From contig JBGANK010000006.1 of the NCBI GenBank assembly GCA_044222395.1, positions 1-64,000 of the forward strand: a stretch of DNA of 64,000 bases, written 5' to 3'. Position 1 is the stretch's first letter, and each line of letters starts with the position of its first letter. Made by a program: the position numbers and the translations under genes. The stretch is from JAEUMD01 sp044222395. Lineage in GTDB: Bacteria; Pseudomonadota; Alphaproteobacteria; Rhizobiales; Hyphomicrobiaceae. This document shows positions 27,519-35,282 of the stretch, in pieces. The notes beneath the pieces are model-generated. The model was given only the letters and a program-made list of their open reading frames with translations. It was not told the DNA's origin and did not search any database.

Positions 27519-28103
27519 ATGGCCTTTGATGACGCCCTCTTCCAATTGGGGATGGACTTGACTCGTTCAAGCACCGCCCAAAAGGAAGATCACGATACGG
27601 TTCATGTTGTAGCGTCCGCGGAGCGAAGCGATTTCCTCAGTGAGCGTAACAACGTGAAGTTCGCAGGGACACACCTCATAATCGACCTGTTCGGCGCCAA
27701 GCGCCTCGACGATGTTTCCCACGTCGAGCGCACGCTGAAGCGTTGTGTCGAGGTGGCCGGAGCGACGACGCTGCATTGCCATCTGCACCGCTTCGGCGGT
27801 GAGGGCGGCATCTCTGGTGTGGTGGTGTTCGATACTGGCCATGCCAGCATCCGCACCTGGCCGGAGCGCGACTTCGCGGCCGTGGACCTGATGTTCATGG
27901 CCCGCAACGGCGAGCGCCGCGAGCGTCTCGTCCGCGCGATCGAGGAGGCGTTCAAGCCGGACGCCGCCGAGACGACCGTTTGCCGCCGCGCGAACGACGA
28001 GCGCCGGACGATGGCCAAGGTGAAGCCTGCCGTCGTGCTGTCGGCTCCAGCCGAGAGGACCGAGAGCAAGGTCGCCAAGCGCCGCATCAAGCGCGCCGCC
28101 TGA
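27519..28103 (+). CDS. AdoMet decarboxylase-like protein lacking catalytic residues
   Basis: A 194-residue member of the bacterial S-adenosylmethionine decarboxylase (SpeH) family. MAFDDALFQLGMDLTRSSTA and AGTHLIIDLFGAKRLDDVSH match alphaproteobacterial SpeH proteins, and GGGGAGGG precedes the ATG. Active enzymes self-cleave at E-S-H to make pyruvoyl from Ser63 (Thermotoga numbering). Here the site is T-Gly107-H, the catalytic His68 is Arg112 and the proton donor Cys83 is Met127, while processing Ser55 (S99) is kept. Self-cleavage and decarboxylation should be impossible. The last 40 residues form an added lysine/arginine-rich tail. A regulatory or substrate-binding pseudoenzyme is inferred. 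Confidence 0.82.
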   Translation: MAFDDALFQLGMDLTRSSTAQKEDHDTVHVVASAERSDFLSERNNVKFAGTHLIIDLFGAKRLDDVSHVERTLKRCVEVAGATTLHCHLHRFGGEGGISGVVVFDTGHASIRTWPERDFAAVDLMFMARNGERRERLVRAIEEAFKPDAAETTVCRRANDERRTMAKVKPAVVLSAPAERTESKVAKRRIKRAA

Positions 28104-28138
28104 GCAGGACAATCGGGACCAATCTCCCGACAAATTCG

Positions 28139-28182
28139 ACTCACGCCATCGGGGCAACCCGGTGGCGTGAGTTTGTGTGTGA
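28139..28182 (+). terminator. Intrinsic terminator after the AdoMetDC-like gene
   Basis: ACTCACGCCATCGGG and CCCGGTGGCGTGAGT pair over 15 bases with one G-U, loop GCAA, followed by TTGTGTGTG. It lies 35 bases after the stop. Confidence 0.75.
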
Positions 28183-28200
28183 CACCACATCCTCGAAGGC

Positions 28201-28665
28201 CTAAGCTTTTCGCCAGCCCTTTGCTGGCTTTGCAATCGACTTCATCTCGCTGGACTTCCGAGGAAGCGCTGACGCCGCCAGAGCCATATCGCTCTTCGAT
28301 GCCTTCTTCGGTTCCCTTAGTCCTCTAGTAGTAGCGGCCGCAACGCTGGTGCTCGAAGCACCACCACCTCTGAGATTCCCCGCGCTTCGCTCAAGTGATG
28401 CACCCGTGCGAACATTTCCGCGCTCAAATCGCGCTTTGGACAGGTCATGTGCGGTCTGAAGGTTCATCCAGAACTCGGGGCTGGTGTCGAAGAACTCGGC
28501 GAGGCGCAGCGCCGTGTCCGCCGTCACATCGCGGCGACCGCGAATGATATCCGTAATGCGGTTGGCCGGCACGTCGATCTTCTGAGCGAGCGCCGTCGCG
28601 CTCATCTCGAGCGGATCCAGGAACTCGTGGCGAAGGATCTCGCCGGGATGTGTACGCACGCGCAT
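28201..28665 (-). CDS. higA: HigA-type antitoxin with C-terminal extension
   Basis: A 154-residue XRE-family antitoxin. MRVRTHPGEILRHEFLDPL is the HigA/VapI opening, followed by the helix-turn-helix ATALAQKIDVPANRITDIIRG and the family sequence LAEFFDTSPEFWMNLQTAHD. It neutralises the HigB toxin and represses their promoter. Most HigA proteins end soon after AHDLSKA, but this one carries about 55 further serine/alanine/lysine-rich residues of unknown role. Its start lies eleven bases after the toxin stop, so the two are cotranscribed, toxin first. Confidence 0.88.
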   Translation of the reverse strand: MRVRTHPGEILRHEFLDPLEMSATALAQKIDVPANRITDIIRGRRDVTADTALRLAEFFDTSPEFWMNLQTAHDLSKARFERGNVRTGASLERSAGNLRGGGASSTSVAAATTRGLREPKKASKSDMALAASALPRKSSEMKSIAKPAKGWRKA

Positions 28666-28676
28666 GGGCCCAATCC

Positions 28677-28958
28677 TTAATGATAATCCACGATCTCGAC
28701 GTCCCCCGGCCCCGCATCGGTCCAGCGGAAACAGATGCGCCACTGATCGTTGATGCGGATGCTGTGCTGTCCCCTGCGGTCGCCCCGCAGTGCTTCTAGG
28801 CGGTTGCCGGGCGGTGATCGCAGGTCACGCAACTCAATTGCCGCATGCACCATATCCAGTTTGCGCAGCGCTACGGCCTCGAACGCGCGCCACTCGGGCG
28901 GGCACACTCCATCCTCGAACAGTCGCCTCGTCTTCCTATTCCCAAAGCTGCGGATCAT
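28677..28958 (-). CDS. higB: HigB-type mRNA endoribonuclease toxin
   Basis: A 93-residue RelE-superfamily toxin expected to cut mRNA at the ribosome. MIRSFGNRKTRRLFEDG, the helix around KLDMVHAAIELRDL, and HSIRINDQWRICFRW with a closing V-D-Y-H match HigB. Length is complete and no frame damage is visible, so the module is probably functional. GAGGAGAGG upstream gives a strong ribosome binding site. Confidence 0.92.
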   Translation of the reverse strand: MIRSFGNRKTRRLFEDGVCPPEWRAFEAVALRKLDMVHAAIELRDLRSPPGNRLEALRGDRRGQHSIRINDQWRICFRWTDAGPGDVEIVDYH

Positions 28959-29018
28959 GGTCCTCTCCTCGAATGTCGCGAGGCTCCATGACCGTCAGGG
29001 TCCGTTGAGCAGATGAAT

Positions 29019-29047
29019 AGTATGTGATACGTATCACGTATTGTCAA
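29019..29047 (-). promoter_or_regulatory. higBA promoter with palindromic operator
   Basis: On the minus strand TTGACA (29047-29042) and CATACT (29024-29019) are 17 bases apart. The perfect 14-base palindrome GTGATACGTATCAC (29024-29037) fills the spacer and reaches the -10 box. A HigA dimer bound there would block RNA polymerase, the expected autoregulation. The A/T-rich stretch contrasts with the surrounding DNA. Confidence 0.75.
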
Positions 29048-29078
29048 GCCATCCGCCGGGGTTGTGGAACCTACGCCA

Positions 29079-30263
29079 TCACCCCAACCGCTCGCGGAAC
29101 GCGTCGTAGCCGAAGCGGCGCAGTACGCGATAGGTGCCGTCCTCCTCCAGCATGGCGAGGTCGGGGAGGGGAGTGCCGTTGAAGGTGGTGTTTTTCACGA
29201 ACGAGTACTGCATCATGTCGGTGAAGACGAGCCGGTCGCCGGGCTTCAGCGGCTTGTCGAACGAATAGCTGCCGATGACGTCGCCCGTCATGCAGGTCTT
29301 GCCGCCAAGGATGTAGGTGTGCGCCTTCTCGCCCGGCTTGCCCGCGCCGATGATCTCAGGCCGATAGGGCACTTCCAGCACGTCCGGCATGTGCGTCGAA
29401 GCCGAGGTGTCGAGAATCGCGATGTCGGCGCCGTTCTTCATCGTGTCGAGCACCGTGGCGACGAGATAGCCCGTATCGACAACGAGCCCCGCCCCCGGCT
29501 CCAGGATCACCTGCAGATGCGGGAACTCGGCACGGAACGCCTTCAGCGCCGCAATCAGCTTGCCGACGTCATAGCCGGGCTTGTTGACGAAATGCCCGCC
29601 ACCCAAATTCACCGCCTTCACGCGCTTCAGGTACAGCCCGAACTTTTTCGCAACGTGCTGGATGAGGCCGACCGAGCCTTCGTGCGTCGCCTCGCAAAGC
29701 GCGTGCGCATGCAGCGTGTGGATTGCCTCCCACGGCACTTGATCGAGCTGATCAGCCGGCGTGCCGAAACGCGAGCCCGGCGCGCAAGGATTGTAGAGAT
29801 CACCGCCCAGCGTCGCCATAGAGAACCCGGGGTTGATGCGCAGACCCGCCTGCTTGCCCGCCGCCTTCACTACGGGAAGGAAGCGCTGCAACTGCGCAGG
29901 CGTATTGAAGTAGATGTGATCGGCGATGAAGGTCAGCTCTTCCACCTCGTCCGCCGTGTAAGCAGGCGCGTAGACATGCACCTCCTTGCCGAACTCTTCG
30001 CGCCCCAAACGCGCCTCGTAGAGCCCGCTCGCGGTCGTACCGTCGAGCGCATCGCGCATCAACGGGAATGCCGCCGGCATCGCCCACGCCTTGGTAGCGA
30101 GCAGGATCTTGACGCCCGCTTCCTTCTTGATCTGCGCAGCCGTCGCCAGGTTGCGCTTCAAGAGCTTGACGTCGAGCACGTACGCTGGCGTCGCGAGGTT
30201 GTCAGGCAGCTTCGGCAGCGGCGGATGGCGATCGGTCGGCGTGTGCGGCGTCGGTGCGGTCAT
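29079..30263 (-). CDS. nspC: Carboxynorspermidine/carboxyspermidine decarboxylase
   Basis: A 394-residue PLP enzyme of the alanine racemase-fold decarboxylases. It removes CO2 from carboxynorspermidine or carboxyspermidine to give norspermidine or spermidine. PLP Lys58 lies in LLATKAWAMPAAF; other family sequences are NLGGGHFVNKPGYD, VILEPGAGLVVDTGY and GGKTCMTGDVIGSY. I use ATG 30263 rather than a TTG four codons upstream. It is the last gene of the reverse-strand unit that begins with the matching dehydrogenase. Confidence 0.93.
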   Translation of the reverse strand: MTAPTPHTPTDRHPPLPKLPDNLATPAYVLDVKLLKRNLATAAQIKKEAGVKILLATKAWAMPAAFPLMRDALDGTTASGLYEARLGREEFGKEVHVYAPAYTADEVEELTFIADHIYFNTPAQLQRFLPVVKAAGKQAGLRINPGFSMATLGGDLYNPCAPGSRFGTPADQLDQVPWEAIHTLHAHALCEATHEGSVGLIQHVAKKFGLYLKRVKAVNLGGGHFVNKPGYDVGKLIAALKAFRAEFPHLQVILEPGAGLVVDTGYLVATVLDTMKNGADIAILDTSASTHMPDVLEVPYRPEIIGAGKPGEKAHTYILGGKTCMTGDVIGSYSFDKPLKPGDRLVFTDMMQYSFVKNTTFNGTPLPDLAMLEEDGTYRVLRRFGYDAFRERLG

Positions 30264-30303
30264 GGCGTGATCCAAGTCGCGGGGACGATGAGTGCGCTGC
30301 AGC

Positions 30304-30846
30304 TTATTCCGCGATCTCTACCCGAAAGTCACGCGTCATCGTCTCGCCACCCGCTAGCTTCGCAGTAACAGAGAAGCTATCAGCTCCCGCAGTGCTGGCC
30401 CGCGCGGTATAATAGACGCCCGTGCCGGTGGCCTTGGCACCGATGCACGTCCCGCCGCCCGACGCAGCAATGGTCGTCGCCTGGCCGGGCCGGAACGAGA
30501 TCTCGCCCTTCGCCGGCGGCTTTGCCACTGTGAGCTGCGGCTCTGGCAACGGCTGACAGGCCTCGTCGACGCCCGCGAAGATGAAGACCCGCGCCGGCCG
30601 GCCGGGAACGATCGGCGTCGTGCGCGTTGCCGGCGAAGACGCACCCGCATCGCTCGCGCCCGTGCCGGGCCGCCGATACACGCCACCGCTGGCAGGCGCG
30701 GCTCCGGCGCGTTCGTTGGTGACGGACGCGGGCGCGCTGGTGTCCTGCGAGCCTGCGTCACCCTGCAACCCGCCCGGCGAACATGCGGCGAGCAGACACA
30801 GAGCACACGTCAGGGCGGCACAAAGTACGATCGAACCCGAACGCAT
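30304..30846 (-). CDS. Lipoprotein between the two polyamine genes, unknown function
   Basis: A 180-residue predicted lipoprotein. The signal peptide ends in the lipobox LLAAC, giving a lipidated Cys22. A low-complexity Ala/Gly/Ser linker of about 60 residues follows, then a compact beta-rich domain with two cysteines (DEACQPLPEPQLTVAKPPAK and GGTCIGAK). The wording of the C-terminal domain resembles secreted immunoglobulin-like modules, but I recognise no family. It sits 43 bases after the dehydrogenase gene and 40 bases before nspC, so cotranscription is likely. Confidence 0.62.
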   Translation of the reverse strand: MRSGSIVLCAALTCALCLLAACSPGGLQGDAGSQDTSAPASVTNERAGAAPASGGVYRRPGTGASDAGASSPATRTTPIVPGRPARVFIFAGVDEACQPLPEPQLTVAKPPAKGEISFRPGQATTIAASGGGTCIGAKATGTGVYYTARASTAGADSFSVTAKLAGGETMTRDFRVEIAE

Positions 30847-30889
30847 CGACACGCTCCAGCTGTGCACACGATCCCAGAGATTACGCGCC

Positions 30890-32104
30890 TCAGGTCTTCA
30901 CCTTGAAGAGCGGCTCCTGGTCGGAGGTCTTGATCTCCTTCATGTGCCACGGCAGGCCTTGCTTGCCCAGTTCTTCGAGGAACGGCTCGGGTGGCAGCTG
31001 CTCGACGTTATAGACGCCCTTGCCCTTCCAGATCCCCTTGAACATCATCATCGCGCCGACCACCGGCGGCACGCCCGTCGTATACGACACGGCCTGCGCA
31101 CCGACCTCCTTGTTGGTTTCGGCGTGATCGCACACGTTCCAGATGATGTGCTTCTTCTTCTTGCCGTTCTTCACGCCCGTGAAGACAACGCCGATCGACG
31201 TCTTGCCCGTGTAGCCTTCCGCCAGCGAACCAGGCGCGGGCAAAAGGTGCTTCAGGAATTCCATCGGGATCACATCGCAGCCCTTGTATTTCACCGGATC
31301 GATCCGCGTCATGCCGACGTTGGTGAGAACTTCGAGATGCTTGATGTAGTTGTCGGAGAAGGTCATCCAGAAGCGGATCTGTTTCAGCCCCTTGATGTGC
31401 TTGACGAGGCTTTCCTCCTCCTCGTGATAGATGAGGTAGGACTTGACCGGGCCAACCTCCGGATAATCGATCATGGTGGAAATCGACAGTGCATCGATCT
31501 CGATCCACTTGCCGTCCTTCCAGTATTTGCCGCGCTGAGTCACCTCGCGCAGGTTGATCTCCGGATTGAAGTTGGTCGCGAACGCCTTCCCATGGCTGCC
31601 GGCATTGCAGTCGATGATGTCGATGGTGTGGATCTCGTCGTAGAGATTGTTCTGCGCGTAGGCGCAAAAGATGTTGGTGACGCCCGGATCGAAACCGCAC
31701 CCCAGCACCGCCATCAACCCCGCCTGCTTGTAGGGCTTGTTGTAGGGCCACTGCCACTTGTAGGTGAACTTGGCCTCCTCGCGCGGCTCGTAGTTGGCGG
31801 TATCCATGTAATGCACGCCGGCTTTTAGGCACGCATCCATGATCGGCAGATCCTGATAGGGCAGCGCCATGTTGATGACGAGGTCGGGCTTGACCTTCTC
31901 GATCAACTTCACCGTCGCCGCCACGTCGTCGGCATCCACCTGCGAGATGTCGATCTTGGACACCGCTTCCTTCTGCACCTTCTTGCAGCTTTCAAGGCGC
32001 CGCGAGGCAAGGTGGATCTTCTTGAAGACGTCGCGGTTCATCGCGCATTTCTTGGCGACGACGGAGCCGGCGGCTCCTGCTCCGATGATGAGAACGTTGT
32101 CCAA
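30890..32104 (-). CDS. Carboxynorspermidine/carboxyspermidine dehydrogenase
   Basis: A 404-residue member of the saccharopine dehydrogenase-like family. It joins aspartate semialdehyde to putrescine or diaminopropane with NADPH. The Rossmann motif is VLIIGAGAAGSVVAKKC; LPYQDLPIMDACLKAGVHYM, GCGFDPGVTNIFCAYA and DCNAGSHGKAFATNFNPEIN are typical of the polyamine branch rather than lysine metabolism. The start is TTG, with AGGAG eight bases upstream; the much longer upstream frame runs antisense to mntH. It opens the operon that ends with nspC. Confidence 0.93.
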   Translation of the reverse strand: MDNVLIIGAGAAGSVVAKKCAMNRDVFKKIHLASRRLESCKKVQKEAVSKIDISQVDADDVAATVKLIEKVKPDLVINMALPYQDLPIMDACLKAGVHYMDTANYEPREEAKFTYKWQWPYNKPYKQAGLMAVLGCGFDPGVTNIFCAYAQNNLYDEIHTIDIIDCNAGSHGKAFATNFNPEINLREVTQRGKYWKDGKWIEIDALSISTMIDYPEVGPVKSYLIYHEEEESLVKHIKGLKQIRFWMTFSDNYIKHLEVLTNVGMTRIDPVKYKGCDVIPMEFLKHLLPAPGSLAEGYTGKTSIGVVFTGVKNGKKKKHIIWNVCDHAETNKEVGAQAVSYTTGVPPVVGAMMMFKGIWKGKGVYNVEQLPPEPFLEELGKQGLPWHMKEIKTSDQEPLFKVKT

Positions 32105-32283
32105 CTCTTTGGCTCCTAAAGACAGGGACGACGGCGGGCAACGTCTGGGATCGTGCCGGCCGAGCGCGGGATCAAGAGCCATCCGACTAGCCGATTGCCA
32201 TGCTGAGTTCAACTCTTGGCGAACCCGGCCGGCGATGCTCCGAAACTTGCCGCTGCGCAGACTTCCCCAGAGGGTCCAGTCTA

Positions 32284-33678
32284 TCAGACCGCCAGGATGC
32301 CAAGCAGCAGCTTGACATTGAGCCCGATGATGACCGCTGCGATGATCACGGCGAACGCCGTCAGGGCGCGCGGCGCCACCAGCGCCCCCATCTTCTTGCG
32401 CGAGGCCGTGAACATCACCAGCGGCACGACGGCAAAGGGCAACTGGAAGCTCAGGATGACCTGGCTCAGGATCAGCAGCTTTGCCGTCTGCCCTTCGCCG
32501 TAGATGAGCGTAACCACGATTGCCGGCACGATCGCCACCAGCCGTGTCACAAGCCGCCGCAACCAGGCCGGCAGCTTCAGATCGATGAACCCTTCCATGA
32601 CGATCTGCCCCGCCATCGTCGCCGTGACCGTCGAATTGAGGCCGCAGGCAAGCAGCGCGACACCGAACAGCATCGGCGCGATCGACATGCCGAGCAGTGG
32701 CAGCAGCAGCTCGTGCGCCCGGCCGATCTCCTGCACATCCGTCAACCCCGCCTTGTAGAACGTCGCCGCCGCCAGAATGAGGATCGACGCGTTGATCGTC
32801 AGCGCGAACATAAGCGCGACCGTTGAATCGATGGTCGCGTATTTGAGCGCCTCGCGACGCTCGTCTAGGCTGCCGCCATAAGCGCGCGTCTGGATGATAC
32901 CGGAATGCAGGTAGAGGTTGTGCGGCATCACCGTGGCGCCGATGATTCCAAGCGCCAGATAAAGCATGTTCTGGTCCGTGATCAGCTTCGAGCTTGGCAC
33001 GAACCCTTTGGCGACATCGCCCCACACGGGCGCGGCAAGCGCAATCTGCACCGCAAAAGACAGCGCCGTGACGCCGAGCAGCGTGATGACGAAGGCCTCG
33101 ATCCAGCGGAACCCCTTGCTCTGCAGCCAAAGGATCAGAAACACGTCGAGGGCGGTGATGACGACGCCGATTTCCAAAGGCAGCCCGAATAGCAGTTGCA
33201 GGCCGATCGCCGTCCCTATCACCTCTGCAAGATCGGTCGCGCAGATCGCCAGTTCCGCCAGCAGCCACAACGGCCAGGAAACCCAGCGCGGGTAGGCATC
33301 CCTGCAGGCCTGTGCCAAATCTCTTCCCGTGCCGACAGCCAGCCGCGCGCTGAGCGACTGCAGGATGATCGCCATCACGTTCGACAACAGCGCCACGAAC
33401 AACAGCGCGTAGCCGAACTGCGCACCACCAGCCAGCGACGTCGCCCAGTTCCCCGGATCCATGTAGCCGACCGCAACGAGATAGCCCGGGCCAAGATAGG
33501 CGAGGAATTTCTGCCAGCCGCTCGCGCCTGGTGCGATGCGGATCGACTTGAAGACGTCAGCGAGCGGCGGCTCGCCGCGCTCCCTGATCCATCCCTCGGT
33601 TCGCGCCTCCCCACTCTGCAATCCACTTTGCAGCCCGCTCGGCACTTCGCTCATGTCGACACGACTTTGCTGTTGCAT
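32284..33678 (-). CDS. mntH: Nramp-family divalent metal transporter
   Basis: A 464-residue, 11-helix proton-coupled Mn2+/Fe2+ importer. The metal-binding sequences are GYMDPGNWATSLAGG in helix 1 and ATVMPHNLYLHS in helix 6. The N-terminal 45 residues are soluble and variable. It diverges from a Fur/Mur-type regulator gene, with a dyad in the shared promoter region, which favours manganese as the physiological substrate. Confidence 0.94.
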   Translation of the reverse strand: MQQQSRVDMSEVPSGLQSGLQSGEARTEGWIRERGEPPLADVFKSIRIAPGASGWQKFLAYLGPGYLVAVGYMDPGNWATSLAGGAQFGYALLFVALLSNVMAIILQSLSARLAVGTGRDLAQACRDAYPRWVSWPLWLLAELAICATDLAEVIGTAIGLQLLFGLPLEIGVVITALDVFLILWLQSKGFRWIEAFVITLLGVTALSFAVQIALAAPVWGDVAKGFVPSSKLITDQNMLYLALGIIGATVMPHNLYLHSGIIQTRAYGGSLDERREALKYATIDSTVALMFALTINASILILAAATFYKAGLTDVQEIGRAHELLLPLLGMSIAPMLFGVALLACGLNSTVTATMAGQIVMEGFIDLKLPAWLRRLVTRLVAIVPAIVVTLIYGEGQTAKLLILSQVILSFQLPFAVVPLVMFTASRKKMGALVAPRALTAFAVIIAAVIIGLNVKLLLGILAV

Positions 33679-33727
33679 TTGTTGGCGCAGCTGCCGGCGC
33701 AGACCCTGCTCATCGAGATCTCTTATT

Positions 33728-33746
33728 GCAAATAATTCCTATTAGC
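33728..33746. promoter_or_regulatory. Fur/Mur-like operator dyad
   Basis: GCAAATA (33728-33734) and TATTAGC (33740-33746) form a dyad with one mismatch across five bases in an A/T-rich patch. It lies 50 bases upstream of mntH and 103 upstream of the regulator gene. Position and wording resemble Mur/Fur boxes known from rhizobial mntH promoters. Confidence 0.55.
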
Positions 33747-33848
33747 ATTAAAGATAGGGGCGCGGGGCGGCCCCGTCAATGGGCAGGCGGCCGCACGGCG
33801 CGGTTACGCACGCGGATCGAACGCGCGGATCACAAGGGAAAAGCACGA

Positions 33849-34271
33849 ATGACGGGACGTGCCGCTCAAACCCTGAAGCACCAGCTCGGCACCGGCCGCC
33901 GCCTGACCGGCCCGCGCCAGCTCATTCTTGATGTAGTCCGCAGCGCCAATGACCACCCGGACGTCGCCGAGATTCATCGCCGTGTCGCCGCGCGTGACTC
34001 GCGCATCTCGCTATCGACCGTCTATCGGACCCTGCGCCTTTTCGCCGAACTCGGAATCATCGAGCAGCACAGCTTCGGCGGCCACCGCGTCCGCGTCGAG
34101 CGCACGCCGACCCGGCATCACGACCATCTCATCGACGTCACCACCGGCCGCGTCATCGAGTTTCGCTCCGATGAAATAGAGCGGCTGCAACGGGAGGTCG
34201 CCGAGCGTCTCGGCTACCAGCTGACCGGCCACACGTTGGAGCTTTACGGACGGCCCATCCCGAAAAGCTGA
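33849..34271 (+). CDS. Fur-family metalloregulator (Mur/Fur-like)
   Basis: A 140-residue regulator. The winged helix includes SLSTVYRTLRLFAELGIIEQHSFGG and the metal-binding region has the family H-H-D-H at residues 90-93. There is no cysteine anywhere in the protein, so the structural zinc site of gamma-proteobacterial Fur is absent, as in alphaproteobacterial Fur, Mur and Irr. AAGGGA upstream supports the ATG. Divergence from mntH suggests Mn-dependent control; Irr-like heme sensing is unlikely because no heme motif is visible. Confidence 0.88.
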   Translation: MTGRAAQTLKHQLGTGRRLTGPRQLILDVVRSANDHPDVAEIHRRVAARDSRISLSTVYRTLRLFAELGIIEQHSFGGHRVRVERTPTRHHDHLIDVTTGRVIEFRSDEIERLQREVAERLGYQLTGHTLELYGRPIPKS

Positions 34272-34385
34272 GCCACCACGCGAGCCGGCCTGCCACACAA
34301 TAAGCAGCCGCACCAAGATCAATGTGATCATCGACACCTCTGCTCATCATGTGATGAAGGATTACGGAGAGGGTACTGGAATCCA

Positions 34386-35282
34386 ATGCGACTCCTCATC
34401 GCCGGATGGCAAGGTCAGATCGCCCGCGCCATAGCCGAGACCGCACCTGGTCGCCGTGACATTTCCGCCTGCGCATTGGGCCGCCCTGCGCTCGACATCT
34501 GCGAGGTGCGCACCATCGAGCGCGCGCTGTCCGACGATCGCCCCGACGTCATCATCAACACCGCCGGCTACACCGCGGTAGACGAAGCTGAAGCCGATCA
34601 GCAGCGCGCCTTTGCCTTCAACAGGGACGGCGCCCGCCTGCTCGCCAAGGTCGCAGCATCCCGTGGCGTACCGATCGTCCACTTGTCCACCGCCTACGTT
34701 TTCGACGGTGCCAAGTCAGGGCTCTATCTCGAGACCGATGCCACGACACCGCTAAACACCTATGGCCACTCCAAGCTGGAAGGAGAGCGAGCCGTTCGCG
34801 ACGCCAATCCGCGCCATGTCATCCTGCGAACGAGCTGGATCTTCAGCCCCTACCCGAAGAACTTCGCCACGACGATTTTCACCAAGGCCAAGGCCCGCGA
34901 ACCCCTGCGCGTCGTCGTCGATCAGACCGGCAATCCAACCTACGCACTCGATCTCGCGCACGCGATATTCGACGTCGCCGCTCGTGCCCATGCCGCTACA
35001 ATAGCCCGTGACAACACCATCTGGGGCACCTACCACGTCGCCAACGCCGGCGCGCCAGCGAGCTGGCGCGACCTCGCAGCGGAAATCTGCCGCGCGGCTG
35101 GCCTCGGCACCGCAGCGCAAGCCATCATCCCGATCTCGACCGGCGATTACAACGCGCGCGGCGCGCGACCCCTCAACGCATCACTCGACACGCACCGCAT
35201 TTCCGAACGGCTTGCCATCGAAATGCGCGACTGGCACGAGGCCGCCGCCGACTGCTCTGCTCGCCTCAATAGATCTTCTTGA
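34386..35282 (+). CDS. rfbD: dTDP-4-dehydrorhamnose reductase
   Basis: A 298-residue extended short-chain dehydrogenase (RmlD/RfbD), the last step of dTDP-L-rhamnose synthesis. Thr102 in VHLSTAYVFDGAK and the Y-x3-K pair Tyr126/Lys130 in NTYGHSKLEGERAV are catalytic; TGNPTYALDLA is also typical. The glycine-rich nucleotide motif is the variant AGWQGQIAR. No rmlA, B or C lies nearby. Its last 17 bases overlap the convergent ppk2. Confidence 0.88.
   Translation: MRLLIAGWQGQIARAIAETAPGRRDISACALGRPALDICEVRTIERALSDDRPDVIINTAGYTAVDEAEADQQRAFAFNRDGARLLAKVAASRGVPIVHLSTAYVFDGAKSGLYLETDATTPLNTYGHSKLEGERAVRDANPRHVILRTSWIFSPYPKNFATTIFTKAKAREPLRVVVDQTGNPTYALDLAHAIFDVAARAHAATIARDNTIWGTYHVANAGAPASWRDLAAEICRAAGLGTAAQAIIPISTGDYNARGARPLNASLDTHRISERLAIEMRDWHEAAADCSARLNRSS

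Noticed and set aside
27519..28103. Interpretation as an ordinary active AdoMet decarboxylase
   Set aside because: The self-cleavage serine, catalytic histidine and proton-donor cysteine are all replaced within an intact, uninterrupted frame.
29064..30368. 434-residue plus-strand frame opposite nspC
   Set aside because: Arginine/histidine-rich antisense shadow of an unambiguous decarboxylase gene.
30890..33268. 792-residue reverse-strand frame extending upstream of the polyamine dehydrogenase
   Set aside because: The part before the TTG start is another frame of mntH; AGGAG sits directly ahead of the TTG.
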